This document shows, piece after piece, positions 27,887-37,595 of a stretch of 64,000 bases of DNA. Under the pieces are notes generated by a model. It was given only the letters and a program-made list of their open reading frames with translations, was not told the origin of the DNA and made no database searches. Origin of the DNA: Salinivirgaceae bacterium. GTDB taxonomy: Bacteria; Bacteroidota; Bacteroidia; Bacteroidales; SZUA-534. The translations under genes were made by a program, and so were the position numbers. Position 1 is the first letter of the stretch. Each line of letters opens with the position of its first letter. The stretch lies in assembly GCA_017474765.1 (NCBI GenBank), contig JAFVGW010000040.1:1-64000 (forward strand), read 5' to 3'.

Positions 27887-27981
27887 AAAAACACTCCTAT
27901 CGGCGAGGTGCTAAAAATATAACTTCTTTTTTAACGTTTGACTGCCATAGAACGGAAGAATAATTATTTTTATTGTCTCTT

Positions 27982-28929
27982 ATGCCGACGCCGATGCGCT
28001 ACAAACACGCACTTGTATTATTGCTGACAGCCTTTGTGCCGTGTCTTGCCAATGCCCAAGACAGCCCGCTGAGCCAATGGTACAACCACGCATTTTCAAC
28101 CAACCCGTCGATAGTTGGAAGTGCCGGCAAACTGCGCGTTCACCTGTTTTACAGGAACCAATGGCCGAAAGCCGATGCAGGATTTTCATATTATGGCGCC
28201 GAAGCCGACATGCCAGTCGGCAAAAACATGGCTTGCGGCCTGCTGCTCACCAACGACCATACCGCAGCCTTTTCAAAACCAACAGTCACCGGTGCTTACA
28301 GTTATACAGTCAAACTTAATCAGAAGAGCGCTGTGAGAGGCGGCATCAGTCTCGGCATGATTCAAAAACATGTCAGCACATCGGACCTGATTTTTGAGCA
28401 GGAAGAGCCGACAATCACCAAATCATCAAAAATCAGCCTCGATGCAGGAATCGGAATCAATCTCACTTCAGGCAGCCTGACGGCGTCCGTAGCGCTCAAC
28501 CATCTGACCAGACCGCAGCAGGGCATATCGTCAGAATCTGACGCCCGAACAAGCATGAAACTCACCTTTGACATTGGCTATACCTATATAATAAAGCCCG
28601 CAACATGGAAAAATGGCATTGAATTAACACCAAATGTGATTTTTCAGCGGCACGGCACGCAACAAAATCTACAAATCAGCGTTATAAACCATGTTAAAGG
28701 CCTGCTGACGGGGCTGGGTTGCCGAAAAAATCTGCAATCAGACCCGCCGACAGCGATTTTTTTAATTGGATATAAAACTGAAGATTTTAGAATTGTTTAT
28801 AGTTACGATTTTGAAACAAACAGAAAAACAAATAGATACGGAAACGCACACGAAATTTCAATGACAAAATTATTCAATACCGGGAGAAAGAAAAAACACA
28901 AACCGATAGATTGTCCTTCTTTTTTATGA
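27982..28929 (+). CDS. PorP/SprF family type IX secretion membrane protein
   Basis: The 315-residue outer-membrane barrel has a signal peptide (ending LANAQ, about residue 20) and the family's DSPLSQWYNHAFSTNPSIVGS start, followed by LFYRNQWP and alternating strands. PorP/SprF proteins anchor T9SS cargo or link the trans-envelope parts to the outer membrane; some members serve one type B cargo protein. It is divergent from porU and upstream of the gldJ-like gene. The start was set at the first ATG (27982); an upstream TTG and a second ATG at 27994 are alternatives. Confidence 0.88.
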   Translation: MPTPMRYKHALVLLLTAFVPCLANAQDSPLSQWYNHAFSTNPSIVGSAGKLRVHLFYRNQWPKADAGFSYYGAEADMPVGKNMACGLLLTNDHTAAFSKPTVTGAYSYTVKLNQKSAVRGGISLGMIQKHVSTSDLIFEQEEPTITKSSKISLDAGIGINLTSGSLTASVALNHLTRPQQGISSESDARTSMKLTFDIGYTYIIKPATWKNGIELTPNVIFQRHGTQQNLQISVINHVKGLLTGLGCRKNLQSDPPTAIFLIGYKTEDFRIVYSYDFETNRKTNRYGNAHEISMTKLFNTGRKKKHKPIDCPSFL

Positions 28930-28957
28930 TAAAAAGTTAGGTGTAAACGATTTTAAT

Positions 28958-28965
28958 TATATTTG
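28958..28965 (+). promoter_or_regulatory. -7 box of the gldJ-like gene
   Basis: TATATTTG lies 23 bp before the ATG. The -33 region (GTTAG near 28936) is only a weak match. Confidence 0.55.
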
Positions 28966-28988
28966 TAATTGCTTTTTAAGAAACAAAA

Positions 28989-30479
28989 ATGAAGAAATAT
29001 ATGAGAGTAAAAAGGCTAAATATCGTTGTTTGCGTTGCAATTGCAGCGCTGATGTCATGCGGTAAAGAGGTATCACAAACCACTGGTTGGGAGTACAATT
29101 TGGAAGACAACGGCGGTTTTGAGAAATACCAGGGAGAATACGAGCAGGAGACAGGTCCTGGTTTGGTGTTCATCGAAGGCGGTACGTTTACAATGGGCCG
29201 CGTTGAGCAGGACATTCTTTATGATTGGAACAACGTTCCTCGCCGCGTAACGGTTTCTTCGTTCTACATGGACGAATGCGAGGTTAGCAACCTTGACTAT
29301 CGTGAGTATCTGTATTGGATTTCGCGTGTGTTTGTTGAGTACCCCGAGGTTTACAAAAATGCATTGCCCGACACATTGGTATGGCGTAGAAAACTGGCCT
29401 ACAACGAGCCGTATGTTGAGTACTATTTCCGCCACCCTGCATATCAGGATTATCCGGTTGTGGGTGTCAACTGGCTGCAAGCCAACGACTACTGCGCTTG
29501 GCGTACCGACCGTGTAAACGAGCGTATCCTCATCAATATGGGTTTCCTTTTGGAAGACCCGAACCAGATGGGAGCACAAAACTTTAACACTGACGCATAT
29601 TTGGCTGGCCAATACGAAGGTGCTGTAGGCAACGAAATGCCCGACCTTGACCCGAATAAGGACTATCGCCGCATTAGAATGGAAGACGGATTCCTGCTTC
29701 CAAAATATCGCCTCCCGACCGAGGCTGAATGGGAGTTTGCAGCGTTGTCTATCGTTGGAACTTCAGTTGGCGAGCGTGTTTATGAGCGTAAGATTTATCC
29801 TTGGGTTGGTGATGGATTCCGCAACCCATCATCGAAAGATAAAGGCCGCATCGTTGCCAACGCCATGAGAGCAAGAGGTGACATGATGGGTGTTGCCGGC
29901 GCGTTGAACGATAATGCCGACATTACCGCACCTGTTACATCATACTGGCCTAACGATTATGGTTTGTATTGCATGGCCGGCAACGTTAACGAATGGGTTG
30001 CCGATGTATATCGTACCCTAACGCAAAGCGATGTTGAGGAGTTCCGTCCGTTCCGTGGCAATGTGTTCAAGACACTTGTAAAAGACGAGGAAGGAAATGT
30101 TGCAGAGAAAGACAGTCTGGGCCGTCTGCGCTACCGCGAGATTTCAGAGGAAGAGGCCATCGACCGCCGCAACTACCAAACTGCCGACAACATCAACTAT
30201 CTTGATGGTGACTTTGAGTCGAGCCTCGACTACTCGAACGAGGACGCATCACGCGAGCGCGGTTCGAAGAGAATGTACTTCACTGGTAAGGACCGTCTCG
30301 ACCCGACCATGACATCACTCGTCAGCGACCACGTGAGAGTTTACAAAGGTGGTGGCTGGCACGACCGAATCTATTGGTTGGGTGCAGGTACCCGTCGGTT
30401 CTTGGATGAGAACTTGAGCCAGGATGACCTGGGCTTCCGTTGCGCCATGACCCGTGTTGGCGACTCTAAAGGAAACTAA
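28989..30479 (+). CDS. gldJ: GldJ-like lipoprotein with formylglycine-generating-enzyme (SUMF1) fold
   Basis: The 496-residue lipoprotein has lipobox LMSC at residues 21-24. The SUMF1-type domain begins LVFIEGGTFTMGR and ends with YKGGGWHDRIYWLGAGTRRFLDE and LGFRCAM, with NVNEWVADVYR between. In gliding Bacteroidota GldJ is a T9SS/motility lipoprotein needed to stabilise GldK. The neighbours fit that identity: a PorP/SprF gene, porU and porV on one side, murF on the other. A GldK/PorK identity is a less likely alternative, because gldL, gldM and gldN are absent here. Enzymatic activity of the fold is not expected. Confidence 0.85.
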   Translation: MKKYMRVKRLNIVVCVAIAALMSCGKEVSQTTGWEYNLEDNGGFEKYQGEYEQETGPGLVFIEGGTFTMGRVEQDILYDWNNVPRRVTVSSFYMDECEVSNLDYREYLYWISRVFVEYPEVYKNALPDTLVWRRKLAYNEPYVEYYFRHPAYQDYPVVGVNWLQANDYCAWRTDRVNERILINMGFLLEDPNQMGAQNFNTDAYLAGQYEGAVGNEMPDLDPNKDYRRIRMEDGFLLPKYRLPTEAEWEFAALSIVGTSVGERVYERKIYPWVGDGFRNPSSKDKGRIVANAMRARGDMMGVAGALNDNADITAPVTSYWPNDYGLYCMAGNVNEWVADVYRTLTQSDVEEFRPFRGNVFKTLVKDEEGNVAEKDSLGRLRYREISEEEAIDRRNYQTADNINYLDGDFESSLDYSNEDASRERGSKRMYFTGKDRLDPTMTSLVSDHVRVYKGGGWHDRIYWLGAGTRRFLDENLSQDDLGFRCAMTRVGDSKGN

Positions 30480-30500
30480 TTAGCAATCAAACAAATAAGG

Positions 30501-30526
30501 AAAAGCCTCGCTTTGCGAGGCTTTTT
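30501..30526 (+). terminator. Rho-independent terminator after gldJ
   Basis: A tight hairpin (AAAAGCCTCGC, loop ttt, GCGAGGCTTTTT) with a T run lies 21 bp after the gldJ stop. It separates gldJ from murF. Confidence 0.93.
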
Positions 30527-30550
30527 ACATTATAAATAACAAGCAGCAAC

Positions 30551-31873
30551 ATGAACACATCAGCATTATACGAGATTTTTCTGAAATATCCGCACATCTG
30601 CACCGACAGCAGAAAGGCTTCAGAAGATTCGATATTCTTTGCTCTGAAAGGCGAAAACAACGACGGCAACCAATACGCGGCACAAGCCTTGCAGAAATGT
30701 CCTTATGCAGTCATTGACAATCCTGAATACATTGTCAACGACCACTGCATTTTGGTAGAAAATGTTCTTGACACGCTGCAAAAATTAGCCGCCTACCACC
30801 GCAAACGCCTGGGTGTGCCAATTCTTGCCATAACAGGCACAAATGGCAAAACAACGACTAAAGAACTGGTTGCCCGCGTATTGTCGAAGAAATACAAGGT
30901 GTTCTACACACAAGGCAACCTCAACAATCACATAGGTGTACCGTTGTCGCTTCTGTCAATCGACAAAACGCACGAGTTTGCTGTGATTGAAATGGGGGCA
31001 AGCCATCAAGGTGAAATTGCCGCGCTCTGTAAAATTGCCGCCCCCGATTTCGGCATAATAACAAACGTTGGACGGGCGCATCTTGAAGGCTTCGGCTCGT
31101 TTGAAGGTGTCAAAGCAACTAAAGCGGAACTTTACAAATACCTGCACGACAATGACGGAATGGCATTTGTGAACTATGACAACGAATTTCTTGAAGACAT
31201 GAATCCGCCCCATAACATAATTTATTATGGGACAAAGAATTTCACCCACTGCCAGGGCACATTGCTCGAAAGTCCGCTGTTCCTGTCGTTCAAGTGGGCG
31301 CCATCGGACGAGGTAATCGCCGACGAGATAAATGCAGACGACGAATGCTACACCATCAACACTCATCTTATTGGTTCATACAACTTTGAGAATGCGCTGG
31401 CCGCAGTGAGCGTAGGCTATAATTTCGACATCAGCGCCTGCGACATAAAAGCGGCAATTGAGGAATATGTGCCGCAAAACAGCCGCTCGCAAATGCTGAA
31501 GACCGACAAAGGAAACACGCTCATCCTCGACAACTACAATGCCAATCCGTCGAGTATGGAGGCTGCGCTGAACAATTTTGCAAAAATAGATATGCCGAAC
31601 AAAGTGCTGATTCTCGGTGACATGCTTGAATTAGGTTCGGCAGCGCAACGCGAGCACAGCGTAACTCTCGGACAAATCAACAAATTGGGATTCAAGGATG
31701 TTTATTTGGTTGGACAGGCATTCTGCAACCTCAACGCCCCAGAGCCCGTTCATAGTTTCACCAATGCCGACGAATGTTGCAAATATTTGGGAACAAACAG
31801 TATAACAAATTCGACTATCTTGATTAAAGGCTCACACGGCATGAAGATGGACAAGGTTGTTCCTTTCCTATAA
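30551..31873 (+). CDS. murF: UDP-N-acetylmuramoyl-tripeptide--D-alanyl-D-alanine ligase
   Basis: MurF adds D-Ala-D-Ala to the UDP-MurNAc tripeptide, the last cytosolic step of peptidoglycan precursor synthesis. The 440-residue protein has the Mur ligase P-loop ITGTNGKTTTKEL (about 95-107), VIEMGASHQGEI, the NVGRAHLEGFGS segment and DNYNANPSSMEAAL near the C-terminal domain. Its position just after gldJ is a conserved neighbourhood in Bacteroidota. No obvious promoter was seen in the 71-bp gap. Confidence 0.96.
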   Translation: MNTSALYEIFLKYPHICTDSRKASEDSIFFALKGENNDGNQYAAQALQKCPYAVIDNPEYIVNDHCILVENVLDTLQKLAAYHRKRLGVPILAITGTNGKTTTKELVARVLSKKYKVFYTQGNLNNHIGVPLSLLSIDKTHEFAVIEMGASHQGEIAALCKIAAPDFGIITNVGRAHLEGFGSFEGVKATKAELYKYLHDNDGMAFVNYDNEFLEDMNPPHNIIYYGTKNFTHCQGTLLESPLFLSFKWAPSDEVIADEINADDECYTINTHLIGSYNFENALAAVSVGYNFDISACDIKAAIEEYVPQNSRSQMLKTDKGNTLILDNYNANPSSMEAALNNFAKIDMPNKVLILGDMLELGSAAQREHSVTLGQINKLGFKDVYLVGQAFCNLNAPEPVHSFTNADECCKYLGTNSITNSTILIKGSHGMKMDKVVPFL

Positions 31874-31893
31874 AAGAAAAATTAGACACAAAT

Positions 31894-31927
31894 AAAGAGT
31901 CATTCCCCAGCGGGCGATGACTCTTTT
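31894..31927 (+). terminator. Rho-independent terminator after murF
   Basis: AAAGAGTCAT pairs with ATGACTCTTT around a 13-base GC-rich loop, followed by TT. The T tail merges with the -7 box of the men operon. Confidence 0.8.
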
Positions 31928-31934
31928 ATATTTG
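31927..31934 (+). promoter_or_regulatory. -7 box of the men operon
   Basis: TATATTTG directly abuts the murF terminator and lies 22 bp before the menF ATG, so terminator and promoter are fused back to back. Confidence 0.6.
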
Positions 31935-31956
31935 CGCACAAACGATACGGCAACAA

Positions 31957-33009
31957 ATGACGATTAATGATATAAACAATTGGTTTTCAGAAGACTGCGA
32001 TTTTGTATTGTTCCGATACCCGCAGCAAACCGATGTGCATGCCGCACACTCGGGTGAAACCGTCCACCTTGCTTCTGTTGCCGATTTGAAACTGATAAAC
32101 AAAGGGTTCATCTTTGCTCCTTTTGCCGAAAACCGCCTGCCAATTGTTGTATTCGTCAATCCGCAAACCGAAACTTTCAAACAGCCTGAACGCACCCCTG
32201 CATTGGCAACCACAGCTGCATCAGAAAGCGCAACTGGCACATATACAGCAGAGTTTGAAAAATTCCGCAAGGCCGTGCGCAATGGACAGTTCAGCAAACT
32301 GGTACTTGCCCGCACACATTGCGCCAGCATTCATTCAAATGCACTCGACATTTTTTTTGATGCCTGCACTGCCTGCCCCAACAGTTTTGTCTATCTGTTC
32401 TCATCGGCAGAAAGTGGAATGTGGCTTGGCGCCACGCCCGAAATATTGCTCGAAGGAAACCCCGAACAAATGCACACTGTTGCGCTGGCAGGAACAATGG
32501 CCTGCATAAATGGCCAACTACCCGACATTGGCAGTTGGGATGCAAAAAACCGCAACGAGCAAAAAATCGTCACCGATTATCTTCTTGCTCAAATTCAAAC
32601 ATTTGGCAATATTTTGAGCACCACCGTTCCGCAATCGGTGCGTGCCGCGCATCTTGCCCATTTAAAAACAGATATTTTCTTCAATATCAATGGGAAAGAC
32701 CTTCCGAAACTGATTTCCGCACTGCACCCCACCCCTGCCGTTTGCGGACTGCCAAAAGACGAAGCAATAAGATTCATCAACGAGAACGAATCGGCTAACC
32801 GAGAGTATTATGCTGGATTTTTGGGCTGGTACGACGCTCAAGCCGACACTCGCCTGTTTGTGAATCTGCGTTGCATGAAATGGATTGACAAACAGACGGT
32901 TAAACTTATGGCTGGCGGTGGCATTCTTCCCGAATCGGAACTCGAAAGCGAATGGCGCGAAACCGAAAACAAGATGCAGACGCTGACAAGGCTTAACTCG
33001 TTCAGATAA
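31957..33009 (+). CDS. menF: Isochorismate synthase (menaquinone pathway)
   Basis: MenF converts chorismate to isochorismate, the entry step of menaquinone synthesis. The 350-residue chorismate-binding protein has a reduced N-terminus, then FSKLVLAR, LGATPEILL, ALAGTMA, a NEQKIVTDYLLAQI helix, HPTPAVCGLPK and the C-terminal AGGGILPESELESEWRETENKMQTL signature. The downstream menD, menB, menC and menE make the menaquinone assignment secure over a siderophore (EntC) role. Confidence 0.93.
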   Translation: MTINDINNWFSEDCDFVLFRYPQQTDVHAAHSGETVHLASVADLKLINKGFIFAPFAENRLPIVVFVNPQTETFKQPERTPALATTAASESATGTYTAEFEKFRKAVRNGQFSKLVLARTHCASIHSNALDIFFDACTACPNSFVYLFSSAESGMWLGATPEILLEGNPEQMHTVALAGTMACINGQLPDIGSWDAKNRNEQKIVTDYLLAQIQTFGNILSTTVPQSVRAAHLAHLKTDIFFNINGKDLPKLISALHPTPAVCGLPKDEAIRFINENESANREYYAGFLGWYDAQADTRLFVNLRCMKWIDKQTVKLMAGGGILPESELESEWRETENKMQTLTRLNSFR

Positions 33010-33059
33010 ACCAAACAGTCTTGTTAGAATCAATTTAGTGCCATCATCGGCTTTTTTTG

Positions 33060-33067
33060 TACTTTCG
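33060..33067 (+). promoter_or_regulatory. Possible internal -7 box upstream of menD
   Basis: TACTTTCG in the 78-bp menF-menD gap is one base from the -7 consensus and lies 20 bp before the menD ATG. The -33 match is weak. Confidence 0.35.
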
Positions 33068-33087
33068 CCAAACATGATTTGTCGATT

Positions 33088-34701
33088 ATGTATTCCACAA
33101 AAAAGAACATACAGCAGTTGCTGTCGCTGATGGAACAGCATGGGGTGACGGATGTTGTGCTGTCGCCTGGGTCGCGGAATCTGCCGCTGTCGCAGTCGTT
33201 TGCCGCACACCCGAGTTTCACCTGCCATGCCGTCACCGACGAACGCAGTGCAGGATTTTTCGCCATCGGACTGGCACTCAACAAAAAACGGGCGACCGCA
33301 GTGTGCGTGACATCGGGCTCGGCGTTGCTCAATCTGGCATCGGCAGTGTCGGAAGCCTACTATCAGCAGGTGCCGCTTCTGGTTATTTCCGCCGACCGCC
33401 CAGCCGCATGGATAGGCCAAATGGACGGCCAGACCATTCCGCAGACGGGTGTATTCGGGACTCTTGTGCGCAAGGAAGTTTCGCTGCCCGAACCTGCCAA
33501 TGAAACCGACCTTTGGCACTGTAACCGCCTGATTAATGATGCTTTACTCGAACTCAACCACCACGTAGGCAGACCCGTTCATATCAACGTGCCAATCAGC
33601 GAGCCGTTTTTTGATTGCTCGGCCACCGAAATTGAGCCAGAAAGGGCGATTCGGCGCGGCTTACCCGACATTGACAACTGGCGCTCGGCAAAACGACAAA
33701 TTGTGATTGTTGGTCAGTTACAAAAATCTGAAGCCGAGCAACTTAAGCCGACACTTTCAAAACTTGACTGCCCGATAATTTGCGAGCATATCTCAAATTT
33801 AGGCAGCCACCCGAATTTTATCAGCAATGCCGATTTGATTCTTAATTCCGCTGACACTGAACAATTTAGACCAGACTTGGTTGTTTATCTTGGCGGACAT
33901 ATTGTATCGAAACGGGTGAAAAACTTCATAAGAGCCGCCAAGCCGCGCCAATGCTGGCGTGTGGACGCTGAAGGCGCTTGCACTGACACGTTCCAATGCG
34001 TCACGCAGATTATAGAAATGCAGCCGACAGACTTTCTGCGAATGCTGACACCCATTGAGTGTAACTGGCTGAAAACATGGCAGAAAGCAAGTGCGAAAGT
34101 TGAAGCGGAAATGCAGAAAATGGATTTTGGCTTCACACCTTTCGGCATTGTCAAACGTGTTTTAGAACAGATTCCGCCGCAGTCGGCTTTGGTGCTGGCC
34201 AACAGCAGCATGGTGCGCTATGCACAACTCTTCAACCTTAACGCCAATGTTGAAGTGCTTTGCAACCGCGGCGTCAACGGAATCGACGGAACGCTCTCAA
34301 CTGCAGTTGGTTACGCATCAGCAAATCCCGACAGGAAAGTCTTTGTGTTGGTTGGCGATTTAAGTTTCTTCTACGACATGAACGCCCTTTGGCAGACCAA
34401 TCTGCCGCAGAATCTGCGCATCGTACTTATCAATAATGGCTGCGGCGAGATATTCAGAGTGCTGCCAGGACTGCCCAAAAATGCCGACACCGAACGATTC
34501 GTTATGGCATCACACAACACATCGGCAAAAGGCTGGACGGAATCATTAGGTATTGAATATCAATCGGCTAAAACCGAATCAGAAATAGAAAAATGCATCG
34601 AACTGATAATGAACAGCCAGAAAACGGCGCTTGCGGAATTCTTCACAAATCCCGCCACTGACGAATCTGTATTTAACAATATTCAAAAAATCAAAATATG
34701 A
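33088..34701 (+). CDS. menD: SEPHCHC synthase (MenD)
   Basis: MenD is the thiamine-diphosphate enzyme that joins isochorismate with 2-oxoglutarate. The 537-residue protein shows the N-terminal [15 protein letters not shown] with the catalytic Glu in [29 protein letters not shown], and the ThDP-binding [15 protein letters not shown] and [10 protein letters not shown] segments. A TTG nine bases upstream extends the frame, but ATG 33088 matches family starts. The last codons overlap menB by ATGA, suggesting coupling. Confidence 0.96.
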   Translation: MYSTKKNIQQLLSLMEQHGVTDVVLSPGSRNLPLSQSFAAHPSFTCHAVTDERSAGFFAIGLALNKKRATAVCVTSGSALLNLASAVSEAYYQQVPLLVISADRPAAWIGQMDGQTIPQTGVFGTLVRKEVSLPEPANETDLWHCNRLINDALLELNHHVGRPVHINVPISEPFFDCSATEIEPERAIRRGLPDIDNWRSAKRQIVIVGQLQKSEAEQLKPTLSKLDCPIICEHISNLGSHPNFISNADLILNSADTEQFRPDLVVYLGGHIVSKRVKNFIRAAKPRQCWRVDAEGACTDTFQCVTQIIEMQPTDFLRMLTPIECNWLKTWQKASAKVEAEMQKMDFGFTPFGIVKRVLEQIPPQSALVLANSSMVRYAQLFNLNANVEVLCNRGVNGIDGTLSTAVGYASANPDRKVFVLVGDLSFFYDMNALWQTNLPQNLRIVLINNGCGEIFRVLPGLPKNADTERFVMASHNTSAKGWTESLGIEYQSAKTESEIEKCIELIMNSQKTALAEFFTNPATDESVFNNIQKIKI

Positions 34702-35516
34702 CACACGATTGGAAAACGATAAAAAAGTACCAGGACATCCTGTTTGAGATGTACAACGGGATTGCGCGCATCACTATCAACCGCGAGCGTTACCGCAACG
34801 CCTTCACCCCCACCACAACCGCCGAGATGGGCGACGCACTCGCCTATTGCCGTGAGTGTCAGGATATTTACGTGGTTGTGTTCACTGGCGCAGGCGACAA
34901 GGCGTTTTGTAGCGGCGGCGACATGCACGTGAAAGGCCGCGGCGGCTACATCGACGAATCGGGCAAACCGCGCCTGACGGTGCTCGACGTGCAGAAGCAG
35001 ATACGCTCGCTGCCGAAACCCGTCATTGCGGCGGTGAACGGCTACGCGATTGGCGGCGGCAACGTGCTGCAGGTGGTTTGCGACCTGACAATCGCTTCTG
35101 AAAACGCCATTTTCGGGCAGACGGGCCCCAAGGTCGGCAGTTTCGACGCGGGTTTCGGCTCATCGTACCTAGCAAGCATTGTGGGGCAGAAAAAGGCACG
35201 CGAGATATGGTTCATGTGCCGCCAATACTCGGCTCAAGAAGCGCTTGAGATGGGAATGGTGAACAAGGTTGTGCCGCTCAATCAACTTGAAGATGAATAT
35301 GTTGCGTGGGCCGAAAAGATGATGGAATACTCGCCGCTGGCCTTGCGCATGATTAAGCGCGGACTGAACGCCGAACTCGACGGACAGGCTGGTATTCAGG
35401 AATTTGCGGGCGACATGACAATGCTCTACTACTGTCTCGACGAAGCGCAGGAAGGCGGCCGCGCGTTTCTTGAAAAACGCAAGCCAGATTTTAAAAAGTA
35501 CCCGAAGTTTCCGTAA
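34698..35516 (+). CDS. menB: 1,4-dihydroxy-2-naphthoyl-CoA synthase
   Basis: MenB closes the second naphthoquinone ring from o-succinylbenzoyl-CoA. The 272-residue crotonase-fold enzyme has the oxyanion-hole [10 protein letters not shown], the family's [41 protein letters not shown] and a C-terminal [13 protein letters not shown], all diagnostic of MenB. It overlaps menD by 4 bp and is directly followed by menC. Confidence 0.97.
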   Translation: MTHDWKTIKKYQDILFEMYNGIARITINRERYRNAFTPTTTAEMGDALAYCRECQDIYVVVFTGAGDKAFCSGGDMHVKGRGGYIDESGKPRLTVLDVQKQIRSLPKPVIAAVNGYAIGGGNVLQVVCDLTIASENAIFGQTGPKVGSFDAGFGSSYLASIVGQKKAREIWFMCRQYSAQEALEMGMVNKVVPLNQLEDEYVAWAEKMMEYSPLALRMIKRGLNAELDGQAGIQEFAGDMTMLYYCLDEAQEGGRAFLEKRKPDFKKYPKFP

Positions 35517-36563
35517 ATGCCAATCGACATTATTCCATATACGCTTCATTTTAAGCAACCTGCGGGCACATCGCGGGGCGTTTACACCGAGCACAAGGTC
35601 TGGTATCTGAAGATGCATGACAACAGCGGACGCACGGGCTGGGGCGAAGTGGCACCGCTGCCAAAGTTGAGTTGCGACGATGTGCCTGATTTTGAATCGG
35701 TTATGCACGATGTCTGCAAGAATTTCAACGGAACAATCGATTATGAACGGCTGCGCAACTACCCGTCGATTCTGTTCGGGCTTGAATGCGCGCAAATCGG
35801 TTATAATCAGTTCAATAACGTCGATTGGAAAACATCATTCGCTTTGGGCACGGAAGGCATTCCAATCAACGGACTTGTGTGGATGGGCAGTTTTGAAGAG
35901 ATGAGCGCCCGCATCGAAGAGAAACTGCGGCTGGGTTTCTCGTGCATCAAAATAAAAATCGGTGCCATCGATTTTGAGAAAGAAGTGGCGCTGATTGAGA
36001 AAATCCGCAACCGCTTTCCCGCCGATGTAATCACAATCCGCGTGGATGCAAACGGCGGTTTCAAGCCAGCGGACGCACCGCAGAAACTTGAACGGCTGTC
36101 GAAATTCGGCATTCACTCGATTGAGCAACCGATAATGGCAAGGCAATGGCGCGCAATGGCCGACCTGTGCCGCAACACGCCCATTCCCATCGCGCTCGAC
36201 GAAGAACTTATCGGCGTGAACGAAACCGACCAGAAAATCAATCTATTAGACGAGATACGGCCGCAATATATCATTCTGAAGCCGTCGCTGCACGGCGGAT
36301 TGAGCGGCTGCAACGAGTGGATTCGGCTTGCCCGCGAGCGCGGCATCGGCTTTTGGGCGACATCAGCACTGGAATCGAACATCGGGTTGCTCTACATTGC
36401 GATGTGGGCGGCAACGCTCGGCGTCGGCATTCCGCAAGGACTTGGCACGGGCGCGCTCTACACCAACAACATCGATTTGCCGCTGCAAGTTGTCGGCGAG
36501 AAACTATGGTACAAATCCATTGATAATTATGACTTTAGCCAATTTTTTACAGGATTGGAATAG
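35517..36563 (+). CDS. menC: o-Succinylbenzoate synthase
   Basis: MenC dehydrates SHCHC to o-succinylbenzoate. The 348-residue enolase-superfamily protein has CIKIKIG (general base Lys region), VDANGG, the metal ligands in SIEQP and ALDEEL, and ILKPSLHGG. The ATG begins the base after the menB stop, and the 3' end overlaps menE by 35 bp. Confidence 0.94.
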   Translation: MPIDIIPYTLHFKQPAGTSRGVYTEHKVWYLKMHDNSGRTGWGEVAPLPKLSCDDVPDFESVMHDVCKNFNGTIDYERLRNYPSILFGLECAQIGYNQFNNVDWKTSFALGTEGIPINGLVWMGSFEEMSARIEEKLRLGFSCIKIKIGAIDFEKEVALIEKIRNRFPADVITIRVDANGGFKPADAPQKLERLSKFGIHSIEQPIMARQWRAMADLCRNTPIPIALDEELIGVNETDQKINLLDEIRPQYIILKPSLHGGLSGCNEWIRLARERGIGFWATSALESNIGLLYIAMWAATLGVGIPQGLGTGALYTNNIDLPLQVVGEKLWYKSIDNYDFSQFFTGLE

Positions 36564-37500
36564 TCCGTCCGACACTGTTGCCGTGCGCACATCGGGCTCA
36601 ACGGGCACGCCCAAAACGTTGCTTGTCGAGAAACGACGGATGCTTGCCAGCGCACGCATGACCTGCGATTTTCTGAATCTAAAGGCTGGCGACACGGCAC
36701 TGTTGTGCATGTCGCTCGATTATATTGGTGCTAAAATGATGGTTGTCAGAGCGATAGAGCGAAATCTACGGTTGATTGAAGTTGTACCATCGGGACATCC
36801 GCTTGCCGAGATTACTGAAAAAATTGATTTTGCGGCTATGGTTTCGCTGCAGGTTTACAACTCGCTGCAAGTTCCCGATGAGCGGCAAAAACTAATGAAA
36901 ATCAAGCATTTGATTATTGGCGGTGGCGCCATCGACAAGAAAATGCAAGAAGAGTTACGCTCATTTCCGAATGCCGTATGGTCAACCTACGGAATGACCG
37001 AAACGCTCTCGCACATTGCCTTGCGGCGAATCAGTGGCCCTGAATCGACCGATTGGTACACCCCGCTGGATGGCGTAAAAATCGGGTTGACCGAGAACCA
37101 ATGCCTGACTATCAGCGCACCGCACCTGACACAAAACACTCTAATTACCAACGATATAGCAAAGATTGACAACGGAAAATTCAAGATTCTTGGCCGCGCC
37201 GACAATGTGATAAACAGCGGCGGCGTGAAAATCCAGATTGAAGAAGTGGAACGGCGGCTGAACGATTTAGGCATTGACAACGTGGCCGTTAGCAGTTGTG
37301 CCGATGAAAAATTCGGCGAAGCGGTCGTATTGCTGAACGCCAGCAAAGTCAGCAATTCAACTCTCAATCAAGCCATTAGCCAACTGCCGAAATATTGGCA
37401 GCCCAAACACATCATCAAGGTTGACGCCATTCCGCTGACTGAAAATGGTAAGATTGCGCGGCAGAAGGTGAAGGACTTGATTGCGAAACAAGTTGGATAA
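36529..37500 (+). CDS. menE: o-Succinylbenzoate-CoA ligase
   Basis: MenE activates o-succinylbenzoate with CoA before MenB acts. The 323-residue adenylate-forming enzyme is short, as in other Bacteroidota MenE. It has the phosphate-binding RTSGSTGTPKTLLVEK right at the N-terminus, the STYGMTETLSHIA motif, LGRADNVINSGGVKI and the C-terminal Lys region LTENGKIARQKV. The start at ATG 36529 lies inside menC; a longer in-frame reading exists but encodes Arg/Ser-rich shadow sequence. menA and a clear menH are not in this operon. Confidence 0.92.
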   Translation: MTLANFLQDWNSPSDTVAVRTSGSTGTPKTLLVEKRRMLASARMTCDFLNLKAGDTALLCMSLDYIGAKMMVVRAIERNLRLIEVVPSGHPLAEITEKIDFAAMVSLQVYNSLQVPDERQKLMKIKHLIIGGGAIDKKMQEELRSFPNAVWSTYGMTETLSHIALRRISGPESTDWYTPLDGVKIGLTENQCLTISAPHLTQNTLITNDIAKIDNGKFKILGRADNVINSGGVKIQIEEVERRLNDLGIDNVAVSSCADEKFGEAVVLLNASKVSNSTLNQAISQLPKYWQPKHIIKVDAIPLTENGKIARQKVKDLIAKQVG

Positions 37501-37536
37501 ACGCCTGAATATAAAGTCATACCGAAACATTCGGGC

Positions 37537-37575
37537 AAAAAAAAACACCCATCACCAATTCTGGCAATGGGTGTT
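37537..37575 (-). terminator. Terminator of the metallo-beta-lactamase-fold lipoprotein gene
   Basis: On the minus strand AACACCCAT pairs with ATGGGTGTT and is followed by nine T residues, 20 bp past the stop codon. Confidence 0.85.
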
Positions 37576-37595
37576 AGCAATTAAAAATCAATCAC

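Noticed and set aside
36328..36528. N-terminal extension of menE
   Set aside because: The extra residues read menC in the wrong frame; the adenylate-forming domain starts right after ATG 36529.
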